Source: JAUREX01 sp044356825 (lineage in GTDB: Bacteria > Pseudomonadota > Alphaproteobacteria > Rhodobacterales > Rhodobacteraceae). Taken from it: 8,336 nucleotides of DNA. The stretch is taken from positions 1 through 8,336 of the forward strand of contig JBIKVM010000132.1 in assembly GCA_044356825.1 (NCBI GenBank), in the 5' to 3' direction. A program made the position numbers and the translations under genes. The notes below the pieces were generated by a model that made no database searches, was not told where the DNA came from, and saw only the letters and a list, made by a program, of their open reading frames with translations. Shown piece by piece: positions 1-6,034 of this stretch; position 1 is the stretch's first letter; each line of letters opens with the position of its first letter.

Positions 1-1
1 C

Positions 2-2011
2 GAGGGCGAGGCGCGCGCGCTCGGCGCCGAGGCGCAGGCGCTCGCGGCGCTGATCGCGCGCGAATCGCGGGCCGGCGCGCAGGTCCTCGACCAACTGGCC
101 GTCGCGCCGGGCTATGAACGCGCGCTCGGCGCGGCGCTCGGCGACGATCTGCGCAGCCCGATCGCGGAAACGGCGGGCCAGAGCGGCTGGGTCGCGCCCG
201 CGGGCGCTGCGCCCCCCGCCGCGGCCCCGCTGCCCGAGGGGGCCGAACCCCTCGCGCCCCATGTCGCCGCCCCCCCGGCGCTGGCGCGCCGGCTCGCCCA
301 TGTCGGGGTCGCCGACCCCGCGCGCGCGGCGGACCTGCAGCCCCGGCTCGCGCCCGGTCAGCGGCTGGTCAGCCGGGCGGGCGATCTGTGGCGCTGGGAT
401 GGCTTTCGGCTGCTCGCGGGCGATGCGCCAAGCGCGGCGGCGCTCAGGCTCGAACAGGTCAACCGCCTCGCCTCGCTCCGGCGCGACCTCGAGGAGGCGA
501 ACGCGCGCGCCCAGGGGGCGCGGCAGGCGCACGAGCGGCTCGGGGCCGAGCTTGCGGCCGCATCCGAGGCCGACCGCGCCGCGCGCGAGGCGCGCCGCGC
601 CGCCGATCAGGCGCTGGCCGCCGCAGGGCGCACCCGATCGGAGGCCGATGCCGCGCGCGCCGTCGCGGCCGGAAGGCTCGAGGCCGCGCGGCTGGCCGAG
701 GGGCGCCTCGCCGCCGAACACGCCGAGGCCGCCGCCCGCCTGACCGAGGCCGAGGCGCAGCTTGCCGCCCTGCCGGCGCCCGCAGGCACCGAGGCCGCCA
801 TCGCCGCCCTGCGCGCCGAGGTCGAGGCCGGTCGCAGCGCCATGCTCGCCGCCCGCAGCCGCCACGACGAGGCCCAGCGTGAGGGCGAGCGCCGCGCCCG
901 CCGTCGTGCAGAGATCGCACGCGACTCCGTGCAGTGGACCGAGCGGCGCGCCGCCGCCGAGCGCCGTTCGGCCGAACTTTCGGCCGAGAGCGCGCGGATC
1001 GGGGCCGAGCGCACCGCAGCCGCCACCGAACCCGCCCGGCTCGCGGCCGAGGCAGAGCGGCTGCAGGGCGCGCGCACCTCGGCCGCGGCGCGGGCCGTTC
1101 GCGCAGCCGATGCCCTTCAGGCCGCCGAGGTTCGCCTGCGCGAGGCGCAGGCCGCCGAGCGGCGCGCCGAGGCCGAAGCGACCGAGCTGCGCGAGGCGCG
1201 CGCCGGCGCCGAGGCCCGCGCCGAGTCCGCCGCGCAGGCCGAGACAGACACCCGCGCCCGCATTGCCGAGGTGACCGAAGGCGAGGGGCCCGAATCGCTT
1301 CTGGCCCGGATCGGTGCCGAGGCAGAGGCTGTTCCCGAATCGGCCGTACTCGAGGACGACATCGCGCGGTTGCGCCGTGCGCGCGACGCGCTTGGCGCCG
1401 TCAACCTGCGCGCCGAGGAAGATGCGCGCGCCATCGAGGCCGAGCATGCCAATCTCGGGCGCGAAAAGGCCGACCTCGACGCCGCGATCCGCACGCTCCG
1501 TGCCGGAATCGGGGGCCTGAACCGCGAGGGGCGCGAACGGCTACTGACCGCGTTCGAGCAGGTGAACGGCAATTTCACCACCCTTTTCACCCATCTGTTC
1601 GGCGGCGGATCTGCCCGCCTCGTGCTGGTCGAATCGGACGATCCGCTCGAGGCCGGGCTTGAGATCATGTGCCAGCCGCCGGGCAAGAAGCTCTCGACCC
1701 TGTCGCTGCTCTCGGGCGGCGAGCAGACGCTGACGGCGCTGGCGCTGATCTTCGCGGTGTTCCTCGCCAACCCCTCGCCGATCTGCGTGCTCGATGAGGT
1801 CGACGCGCCCCTCGACGATGCCAACGTGACGCGTTTTTGCGACCTGCTCGACGAGATGACGCGCCGGACCGAGACGCGCTTTCTCGTCATCACCCACCAT
1901 GCGGTGACGATGGCGCGGATGGACAGGCTTTTTGGCGTGACGATGGCCGAGCAGGGGGTGAGCCAGCTCGTCTCGGTCGATCTGCGCGCGGCAGAGGCGA
2001 TGGTGGCCTGA
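2..2011 (+). CDS. smc: Chromosome segregation protein SMC, C-terminal part (5' end outside window)
   Basis: This is the C-terminal 669 residues of the bacterial condensin ATPase, which with ScpA/ScpB organises and segregates the chromosome. The frame is open from the first full codon at position 2, so the gene enters from the left; bacterial SMC is usually about 1150-1200 residues, so the N-terminal head with Walker A is missing here. Residues about 25-145 are the hinge (GYERALGAALGDDL at 37-50, later LVSRAGDLWRWDGF). Residues about 150-460 are an Ala/Arg/Glu-rich coiled coil. The C-terminal head follows: FEQVNGNFTTLFTHLFGGG from about 518, ABC signature LSGGEQ at 570-575, Walker B/D-loop region ICVLDEVDAPLDDANV from 594, and an H-loop region ITHH at 630-633. 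The THH form, in place of the commoner THN, fits alphaproteobacterial SMCs. No frameshift or missing head motif is seen. The next gene starts 126 nt downstream on the same strand. Confidence 0.96.
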   Translation, partial: EGEARALGAEAQALAALIARESRAGAQVLDQLAVAPGYERALGAALGDDLRSPIAETAGQSGWVAPAGAAPPAAAPLPEGAEPLAPHVAAPPALARRLAHVGVADPARAADLQPRLAPGQRLVSRAGDLWRWDGFRLLAGDAPSAAALRLEQVNRLASLRRDLEEANARAQGARQAHERLGAELAAASEADRAAREARRAADQALAAAGRTRSEADAARAVAAGRLEAARLAEGRLAAEHAEAAARLTEAEAQLAALPAPAGTEAAIAALRAEVEAGRSAMLAARSRHDEAQREGERRARRRAEIARDSVQWTERRAAAERRSAELSAESARIGAERTAAATEPARLAAEAERLQGARTSAAARAVRAADALQAAEVRLREAQAAERRAEAEATELREARAGAEARAESAAQAETDTRARIAEVTEGEGPESLLARIGAEAEAVPESAVLEDDIARLRRARDALGAVNLRAEEDARAIEAEHANLGREKADLDAAIRTLRAGIGGLNREGRERLLTAFEQVNGNFTTLFTHLFGGGSARLVLVESDDPLEAGLEIMCQPPGKKLSTLSLLSGGEQTLTALALIFAVFLANPSPICVLDEVDAPLDDANVTRFCDLLDEMTRRTETRFLVITHHAVTMARMDRLFGVTMAEQGVSQLVSVDLRAAEAMVA

Positions 2012-2022
2012 GACACGCAAAG

Positions 2023-2053
2023 TTGTCCACAGGAAGCAGATAATTCTGTGGAC
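2023..2053. repeat. Inverted repeat with DnaA-box-like arms after smc
   Basis: GTCCACAG (2025-2032) and CTGTGGAC (2046-2053) are perfect 8-bp inverted arms around a 13-nt spacer, 13 nt after the smc stop. The left arm lies within TTGTCCACA (2023-2031), one base away from the classical DnaA box TTATCCACA; the right arm, read on the minus strand, gives TCGTCCACA, a poorer match. As RNA it could form a stem-loop, but no U tract follows, so it is not a canonical intrinsic terminator for smc. DnaA binding is inference from the motif only. Confidence 0.45.
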
Positions 2054-2101
2054 GAAACCCCTTCGGTGACGGGCATCACTTGCACCCAGAGGTTGCGCGT
2101 T

Positions 2102-2131
2102 GGTTAACCTTTCCCATTCTTGGGATGATTC
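2102..2131. promoter_or_regulatory. Possible regulatory region upstream of the pseudo-receiver gene
   Basis: The 36 nt before the start at 2138 hold the palindrome GGTTAACC (2102-2109), a short inverted repeat TCCCA/TGGGA (2112-2116 and 2121-2125, 4-nt loop), and GATTC (2127-2131), a GANTC site of the type methylated by CcrM in alphaproteobacteria. TTAACC resembles a CtrA half-site, but the second TTAA expected 7 nt away is not intact (CATT instead). I cannot place convincing -35/-10 boxes. The ribosome binding site is weak: GGGA ends 12 nt before the ATG. Confidence 0.25.
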
Positions 2132-2137
2132 CGCTTC

Positions 2138-2548
2138 ATGACCGTTCTCATCGCCTGTTCGGACCCCACCGCCGCGAACCGCTGGGGCCAAGCCTGCATC
2201 GCCGAAGGCCTTGCGCTGCGTCATGCAGACGAAACCGAAGCAGCCCTCGCCGCGCTTGACGAGGGTCCACTCGGCGCCGTCCTGCTGTCGCTCGATGACC
2301 GGGCAGGGCCTGATGCGCTGACAGTCGCAACCCTTGCCGCCTATCGCCAGCCTGCGGTTCCCGTGTTTCTGATGGTGGCCGACTGCGTGCGGCCCGACGG
2401 GTCGATCCAGTCCATCTTGCCCAATGTGCGCGCCTATCTGCCGCAGTCGATCCGGCTGTCGGATCTGGGCGCGCTGCTTGCGCACCACGCCGCACCACGC
2501 CGGGTGCAAAAATCGGTCGCGCACGCCCCGGCCAGCGCCATTCATTGA
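2138..2548 (+). CDS. Receiver-like (pseudo-response-regulator) protein
   Basis: A 136-residue protein with the alternating strand/helix pattern of a CheY-like receiver domain and no output domain. Strand 1 is VLIACSDP (3-10), strand 3 is GAVLLSL (46-52), strand 4 is VPVFLMVA (74-81), and AYLPQSIRLSDL (99-110) sits where receivers have a YLxKP-type turn and helix 5. Every phosphorylation residue appears replaced: the strand-1 acidic pair by C7/S8, the phospho-acceptor Asp by S51, the Thr/Ser switch by V80 and the conserved Lys by Q103. It is therefore unlikely to be phosphorylated and may act through protein contacts; this is inference. It lies 126 nt after smc and 90 nt before the next gene on the same strand. 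A 10-bp tandem duplication (2481-2500) sets the reading frame of the last residues. The exact family is not recognised with certainty. Confidence 0.75.
   Translation: MTVLIACSDPTAANRWGQACIAEGLALRHADETEAALAALDEGPLGAVLLSLDDRAGPDALTVATLAAYRQPAVPVFLMVADCVRPDGSIQSILPNVRAYLPQSIRLSDLGALLAHHAAPRRVQKSVAHAPASAIH
2481..2500. repeat. 10-bp perfect tandem duplication inside the pseudo-receiver gene
   Basis: CGCACCACGC occurs twice head to tail (2481-2490, 2491-2500), with the match continuing 2 nt further. It encodes AHHAAPRR near residues 115-122. Because 10 is not a multiple of 3, loss of one copy would shift the frame and replace the last residues with a tail that reads to a different stop, at what is now 2558-2560. 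Confidence 0.8.
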
Positions 2549-2561
2549 CCTTCGTCAATGA
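2542..2561 (+). terminator. Weak stem-loop across the stop of the pseudo-receiver gene
   Basis: TCATTGA (2542-2548) pairs with TCAATGA (2555-2561): 7 bp with a CCTTCG loop, directly spanning the TGA stop. No U run follows, so termination is doubtful. It may only be a local structure or an mRNA 3' end. Confidence 0.25.
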
Positions 2562-2592
2562 GTTCTTGAGGACTCCTCTTGCAGACTGAAGT

Positions 2593-2623
2593 CTTCGGCA
2601 CACTTCGTGCGTCACGACCGAAG
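2593..2623 (+). promoter_or_regulatory. Leader inverted repeat before the 116-residue unknown gene
   Basis: CTTCGG (2593-2598) and CCGAAG (2618-2623) form a 6-bp stem. An inner GCAC/GTGC stem (2598-2601, 2607-2610, loop ACTTC) shares its first base with the outer stem. The fold ends 2 nt before the GGAGG ribosome binding site (2626-2630), so it lies entirely in the 5' leader and could affect initiation. No known riboswitch family is recognised. Confidence 0.3.
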
Positions 2624-2638
2624 GCGGAGGATCGTTCC

Positions 2639-2989
2639 ATGATCGACACCCTTCCAGAGGCATTCGCGGCCGCACACGCAGCCCGCAGCCCGCGCACCGG
2701 CCGCGATCGGGTGCGCTATCTTCTGCACGCGGGCGATGACACGCACGCCATCCTGCACATGTGGGAAGACGGGTTCGCAGTCGATGCGGCGCTTCTGCCG
2801 CGCTTGCGCGGGGCCGTCGATATCTCGCGCGGGGGGCGTGATCTCTGGACATGCCTCATCGTGGCAAGCCGGGTCGAGCACGGGATGCTCCTGTGCGAAT
2901 TCAAGCGCATTACGCCCGTCCACGCCGAAGCCCCGGTCGATTACGTTCGCCCCGCGGCGGCCGAGACGCCGCGCCTGCCCCGCGCCTGA
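2639..2989 (+). CDS. Conserved-looking protein of unknown function, 116 aa
   Basis: I do not recognise the family. The start is set at the ATG at 2639 because GGAGG (2626-2630) lies 8 nt upstream; an in-frame TTG at 2579 would add 20 residues but has no ribosome binding site. The protein is soluble, without signal peptide or membrane segment. It has an N-terminal helical part (about 1-25), then a region that looks rich in beta strands: RVRYLLHAGDDTHAILHMWEDGF, then a second run with LWTCLIVASR and GMLLCEFKRI, and a Pro/Ala-rich tail. The alternating strands suggest a small beta-barrel or sandwich, but no catalytic motif is visible. Codon use matches its neighbours. It is 90 nt after the pseudo-receiver gene and could be co-transcribed with it, though the structured gap leaves this open. 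Its stop is 3 nt from the stop of the convergent lyase gene. Confidence 0.75.
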   Translation: MIDTLPEAFAAAHAARSPRTGRDRVRYLLHAGDDTHAILHMWEDGFAVDAALLPRLRGAVDISRGGRDLWTCLIVASRVEHGMLLCEFKRITPVHAEAPVDYVRPAAAETPRLPRA

Positions 2990-2992
2990 GGG

Positions 2993-4165
2993 CTACTGCA
3001 GATCGGCGAACGCCGCCTGCAGCCGCGCGGTCGCCTCGATCAGGCGCGCGCGCGGCGTGGCGAGGTTGAAGCGCAGATGCCCCGCGCCCCCCGCCCCGAA
3101 GGTCTCGCCGTGGTTCGCGGCGATGCGCGCCTGCCCCTCGACGCGCGCGCGCACCTCGGCATCCGACATGCCCGTGGCGCCGAAATCGACCCAGGCCAGA
3201 TAGGTCGCCTGCAACGGCATCGACCGCACGCCCGGAATCGCGGCCATCGCCGCATCGAAGATGCGCCGGTTCCCCTCGAGATAGCCCATCAGCGCGTCGA
3301 CCCAGACCGCGCCCTCGGGCGAATAGGCGGCCGTCACCATCTCGAGCCCGAAGGAATTGGGCGAGATCCCGAGCGCCGCCATCCGTGCCGCGAAGCGCGC
3401 GCGCAGCGCCGGGTCGGGGACGATCACGTTGCCGACATGGGCGCCGGCGATGTTGAAGGTCTTGGTCGCGGCCGTCAGCATCACCAGACGGTCGGCGATG
3501 TCGGGGGCGAGCGTCGCCATCACGCGGTGGCGGGCGCCGGGCATGACCAGATCGTGGTGGATCTCGTCCGAGACGAGGATCAGATCGTGCCGGCGGCAGA
3601 AATCCGCGACCCCACGCAGTTCCGCCTCGGTCCAGACCCGCCCGCCGGGGTTGTGGGGCGAGCAGAGGATGAACATCCGCTCGCGCCCCGTCATCTGCGC
3701 GTCCCACGCCTCGAAATCCATGACGTGGTGGCCGTCCTCGACCTTCAGCCGGCATTCGACGACCGTCCGCCCGGCCGCGCGGATGACGCGGGCGAAGGCG
3801 TGATAGACGGGCGTCGTCAGCACGACCCCGTCGCCGGGCGCGCTGAAGGCATCGACGCAGAGCGCCGTGCCGTTCACGAGGCCATGCGCGGTGAAGATCG
3901 CGGCCGGATCGACCTCCCAGCCGTGGCGGGTCCGCATCCACCACGCGATCGCGGCGCGATAGGCGCGATCATCGCCGAAATAGCCATAGACGCCATGGCG
4001 CGCCATCGCCTCGAGCGCGCCCTGCACGCAGGCAGGCGGGCGGAAGTCCATGTCGGCCACCCACATCGGGATGCCGTCGGCCGGATCGACGCCGAACATG
4101 GGGCCCATCATGTCCCACTTCATCGAATGCGTGCCGCGCCGCTCGATCATCTCGTCGAAATTCAT
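2993..4165 (-). CDS. MalY/PatB-family PLP-dependent C-S lyase / aminotransferase
   Basis: A 390-residue, full-length fold-type I PLP enzyme of the MalY/PatB group, which are mostly cystathionine beta-lyases or cysteine-S-conjugate beta-lyases (releasing pyruvate, ammonia and a thiol) and may also transaminate. The N-terminus RRGTHSMKWD and the following IPMWVADMDF (32-41) are family hallmarks. Further motifs are TAHGLVNGT (92-100), TTPVYHAF (117-124), SPHNPGGRVW (169-178, cofactor-binding Asn), SDEIHHDL (199-206, Asp near the pyridine nitrogen), ATKTFNIAG (233-241) with the PLP Schiff-base Lys235, and HLRFNLATP (363-371) with the carboxylate-binding Arg365. The start is the ATG at 4165: GGGAGGAG lies about 7 nt upstream, and an in-frame upstream extension of 16 residues lacks family similarity. 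It is divergent from def. The exact substrate cannot be read from the sequence. Confidence 0.92.
   Translation of the reverse strand: MNFDEMIERRGTHSMKWDMMGPMFGVDPADGIPMWVADMDFRPPACVQGALEAMARHGVYGYFGDDRAYRAAIAWWMRTRHGWEVDPAAIFTAHGLVNGTALCVDAFSAPGDGVVLTTPVYHAFARVIRAAGRTVVECRLKVEDGHHVMDFEAWDAQMTGRERMFILCSPHNPGGRVWTEAELRGVADFCRRHDLILVSDEIHHDLVMPGARHRVMATLAPDIADRLVMLTAATKTFNIAGAHVGNVIVPDPALRARFAARMAALGISPNSFGLEMVTAAYSPEGAVWVDALMGYLEGNRRIFDAAMAAIPGVRSMPLQATYLAWVDFGATGMSDAEVRARVEGQARIAANHGETFGAGGAGHLRFNLATPRARLIEATARLQAAFADLQ
2996..3022. terminator. Hairpin at the convergent gene junction, possible bidirectional terminator
   Basis: CTGCAG at 2996-3001 pairs with CTGCAG at 3017-3022, enclosing CGGCG/CGCCG (3004-3008, 3011-3015) after a small internal loop. 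It starts 6 nt after the stop of the plus-strand gene and lies inside the last codons of the minus-strand gene. No U tract exists on either side, so it is not a canonical intrinsic terminator. Position and symmetry suggest a role in ending one or both transcripts. Confidence 0.35.
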
Positions 4166-4266
4166 CGCCGCTCCTCCCTGCTGTCTGCCCTTGTGCGCGC
4201 CACGCTTTGCCAAGGCAAGCGCCTGTGGGTCTTGATCGGACCGTCTTGGGCGCGTATCTCGAAGCC
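4166..4266. promoter_or_regulatory. Divergent promoter region with an imperfect dyad
   Basis: This 101-nt gap must hold the promoters for both the minus-strand lyase and plus-strand def. The strong ribosome binding site of the lyase is at about 4172-4180 (read on the minus strand). In the middle, 4203-4221 forms a dyad: CGC-T-TTGCC, centre AA, GGCAAGCG, 8 matched pairs with one bulged T, a reasonable operator candidate. A plausible but weak def promoter is TTGATC (4232-4237), 17-nt spacer, TATCTC (4255-4260). If it is used, transcription would begin at about the ATG, giving a leaderless mRNA, which fits the poor Shine-Dalgarno of def. The promoter call is inference. Confidence 0.35.
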
Positions 4267-4788
4267 ATGAGCTTGCGTCCCATCGTCCTGCACCCCGACC
4301 CGCGCCTCAAGAAGGTGTGCGCGCCCGTTCAGGCCGTCACCCGCGAGATCGGCGAGTTGGCCGAGGACATGCTCGAGACGATGTATGTCGCCCCGGGGGT
4401 CGGCCTCGCAGCGCCGCAGGTGGGCGTGTTGCAGCGCCTCTTCGTGATGGATTGCGAAAAATCGCCCGATGTGCCGCCCCGACCGATGGTCCTCATCAAT
4501 CCCGAGATTGTCTGGAGCTCCGAGTCGCTCGGTACCTACGAGGAAGGCTGCCTGTCGATCCCCGAGCAATACGCCGAGGTGACGCGCCCGGCCGAGGTCG
4601 CGCTGCGCTGGACGGGCCTCGACGGCGCGCGCCACGAGGAGACGTTCACGGGCCTCTGGGCCGTCTGCGCCCAGCATGAGCTCGACCACCTCGACGGGCG
4701 GCTCTTCATCGACCATCTCGGGCCGATCCGGCGCCACATGATCACCCGCAAGATGGTGAAATACAAACGCGAGCACGCCCGCCCCTGA
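4267..4788 (+). CDS. def: Peptide deformylase
   Basis: A 173-residue metalloenzyme that removes the formyl group from the N-terminal methionine of nascent proteins at the ribosome. All three family motifs are intact: GVGLAAPQ (44-51), EGCLSIP (93-99, metal ligand Cys95) and QHELDHLDG (136-144, metal ligands His137 and His141, catalytic Glu138). The full ECLS and HExxH sets argue for an active enzyme rather than one of the degenerate def-like copies found in some genomes. The length is typical. The start is the ATG at 4267, giving the usual MSLRPIVLHPDPRL N-terminus; an in-frame TTG 60 nt upstream is not supported. Only a weak CGAAG-type ribosome binding site precedes it. It lies 23 nt before fmt, the common def-fmt pair, so one transcript is likely. 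Confidence 0.97.
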   Translation: MSLRPIVLHPDPRLKKVCAPVQAVTREIGELAEDMLETMYVAPGVGLAAPQVGVLQRLFVMDCEKSPDVPPRPMVLINPEIVWSSESLGTYEEGCLSIPEQYAEVTRPAEVALRWTGLDGARHEETFTGLWAVCAQHELDHLDGRLFIDHLGPIRRHMITRKMVKYKREHARP

Positions 4789-4811
4789 CCGGGCGGCGCG
4801 AAGGGGGCGGC

Positions 4812-5708
4812 ATGCGGATCGTCTTCATGTCGACGCCCGGCTTCGGCCTGCCCGCGCTGCGCGCGCTGGCCGCGAACCACCGGATCGTCGCCGTCTACAC
4901 CCAGCCCGACCGCCCCGCCGGTCGCGGCCAGCAGCCCCGCCCCTGTCCCGTCGCGCTCGAAGCGCGCGCGCGCGGCCTGCCGCTCTACCAGCCCGCCACC
5001 TTGCGCGACCCGGCCGAGCAGGCGGCCTTCGCGGCACTCGGGGCCGATGTCGCGGTGGTGGTGGCCTATGGGCTGATCCTGCCGCGCGCGATCCTCGCGG
5101 CGCCGGCGCAGGGGTGCCTCAACATCCACGCCTCGCTCCTGCCGCGCTGGCGGGGCGCGGCACCCATCCAGCGCGCGATCGAGGCGGGCGACGCGCGGAC
5201 GGGCGTGTGCATCATGCGGATGGAGGAGGGGCTCGATACCGGCCCGGTCCTCTTGTCCGAGGCCACACCCATCGGCCCGGCCGACACGGCGGGCGATCTG
5301 CACGACCGGCTGGCCGAGATGGGCGCCGCCCTCATCCTGCGCGCGCTCGGGGGGATTGAGACCCTCGAGCCGCGGCCGCAGCCGGCCGAGGGCGTGACCT
5401 ATGCCGCCAAGATCGACAAGGCCGAGGCGCGGATCGCATGGGACGCCCAGGCCGAGGCGGTCTGCCGCAAGATCCACGCCCTGTCGCCCCATCCCGGCGC
5501 CTGGACGCTCGCGGCGGGCGAGCGGCTGCGGATCCTGCGCGCGCGCCCCTGCGCCGGTGCCGGGGAACCGGGCCGCGCCCTCGGGGGGTTGCGCGTCGCC
5601 TGCGGGCAGGGCGCGATCGAAATCCTCGAGGCCCAGCGCGAGGGGCGGCGCGCGATGGGGGCCGAGGAACTGGCGCGCGGCTTCGCCCTGCCCGACATCC
5701 TCGGCTGA
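4812..5708 (+). CDS. fmt: Methionyl-tRNA formyltransferase
   Basis: A 298-residue enzyme that transfers formyl from 10-formyltetrahydrofolate to Met-tRNA(fMet), supplying the initiator for translation. The N-terminal Rossmann-like catalytic domain (about 1-185) contains the tRNA-contacting loop DRPAGRG (33-39), NIHASLLPRWRGAAPIQ (104-120) with the catalytic Asn105 and His107, and GLDTGPVL (140-147) with the catalytic Asp142. A linker and the C-terminal OB-fold domain (about 205-298, from KIDKAEARIAWD) follow. The start ATG has AAGGGGG (4801-4807) just upstream. A small oddity is MSTPGFGLP near the N-terminus, where most Fmt proteins read GTPDF or GTPEF; the acidic residue is Gly10 here. The gene follows def by 23 nt and is followed after 57 nt by the small membrane protein, on the same strand. 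The length is slightly short of the usual 310 or so. Confidence 0.96.
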   Translation: MRIVFMSTPGFGLPALRALAANHRIVAVYTQPDRPAGRGQQPRPCPVALEARARGLPLYQPATLRDPAEQAAFAALGADVAVVVAYGLILPRAILAAPAQGCLNIHASLLPRWRGAAPIQRAIEAGDARTGVCIMRMEEGLDTGPVLLSEATPIGPADTAGDLHDRLAEMGAALILRALGGIETLEPRPQPAEGVTYAAKIDKAEARIAWDAQAEAVCRKIHALSPHPGAWTLAAGERLRILRARPCAGAGEPGRALGGLRVACGQGAIEILEAQREGRRAMGAEELARGFALPDILG

Positions 5709-5726
5709 GCAGGTCCTTGCAGCGAC

Positions 5727-5761
5727 CCCCGCGGCCCCCAATATCCGCAGGGGAAGGGGGC
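5727..5761 (+). promoter_or_regulatory. Potential pseudoknot-like fold covering the RBS of the small membrane gene
   Basis: In the fmt-distal gap, CCCCGCGG (5727-5734) can pair with CCGC-A-GGGG (5745-5753, one bulged A). The loop of that stem contains CCCCC (5735-5739), which is complementary to GGGGG (5756-5760) in the Shine-Dalgarno AAGGGGG (5754-5760). The second pairing would hide the ribosome binding site. Both stems together would make a strained H-type pseudoknot; otherwise they are alternatives. It matches no riboswitch class I know, and function is inference. Confidence 0.3.
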
Positions 5762-5765
5762 GCAG

Positions 5766-6005
5766 ATGCAGATCATCGCACTCATCATCATCGGAGCGGC
5801 GGCGGGGCTGGTGGCGACGCGCCTCATGCGGCTTCAGACCGACCTGCTGACCACCGTGGGCATAGGCGTCCTCGGCGCGCTTGTGGGCGGCTTCGTGCTG
5901 CGCTTTCTCGTGATGATCGGCGGCTGGCTCGCGGGGTTTGTCGGCGCGGTGCTGGCGACCATGCTGCTCATCTGGATCTGGCAGAAGGTCACGAAGCGGC
6001 GCTGA
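5766..6005 (+). CDS. GlsB/YeaQ/YmgE-like small membrane protein
   Basis: A 79-residue, very hydrophobic protein with three likely transmembrane helices (about 3-20, 28-49, 52-73) and a basic C-terminus (KVTKRR) that would face the cytoplasm. The start IIALIIIGAAAGLVATRLM followed by VGIGVLGALVGGFVLRF matches the pattern of the GlsB/YeaQ/YmgE family (old name: transglycosylase-associated protein), small stress-associated inner-membrane proteins of about 80-85 residues whose molecular function is unknown; despite the old name there is no catalytic motif. The ATG is preceded by AAGGGGG (5754-5760). It lies 57 nt after fmt on the same strand, probably as the last gene of the def-fmt transcript, and ends 29 nt before the stop of the convergent kdsB. 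I see no clear terminator in that short gap. Confidence 0.8.
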   Translation: MQIIALIIIGAAAGLVATRLMRLQTDLLTTVGIGVLGALVGGFVLRFLVMIGGWLAGFVGAVLATMLLIWIWQKVTKRR

Positions 6006-6034
6006 AACCGCGCGCGCTCCCGCCCCGGCAGAGG

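Noticed and set aside
1..2011. GCCGAGGCG-like repeats in the smc coiled coil as a DNA repeat array
   Set aside because: They are irregularly spaced and explained by repeated Ala-Glu-Ala codons in a coiled coil; no CRISPR-like unit or spacer regularity is present.
1117..2085. A 322-codon minus-strand open frame antisense to smc
   Set aside because: Ser/Arg/Ala-rich shadow of the SMC coiled coil and head; the plus strand is clearly coding.
1541..2545. A 334-codon minus-strand open frame across the smc end and the pseudo-receiver
   Set aside because: It spans two plus-strand genes and the intergenic gap, and its translation resembles no protein family.
2579..2638. TTG start that would lengthen the 116-residue unknown protein by 20 residues
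   Set aside because: No Shine-Dalgarno precedes it, while the ATG at 2639 has GGAGG at 8 nt spacing.
3077..4270. A 397-codon plus-strand open frame antisense to the PatB-type lyase
   Set aside because: The minus-strand protein has all PLP-enzyme motifs; the antisense product is His/Arg/Asp-rich without family character and has no ribosome binding site.
4536..5741. A 401-codon minus-strand open frame antisense to def and fmt
   Set aside because: Both plus-strand genes have complete catalytic motifs; this is a GC-driven shadow.
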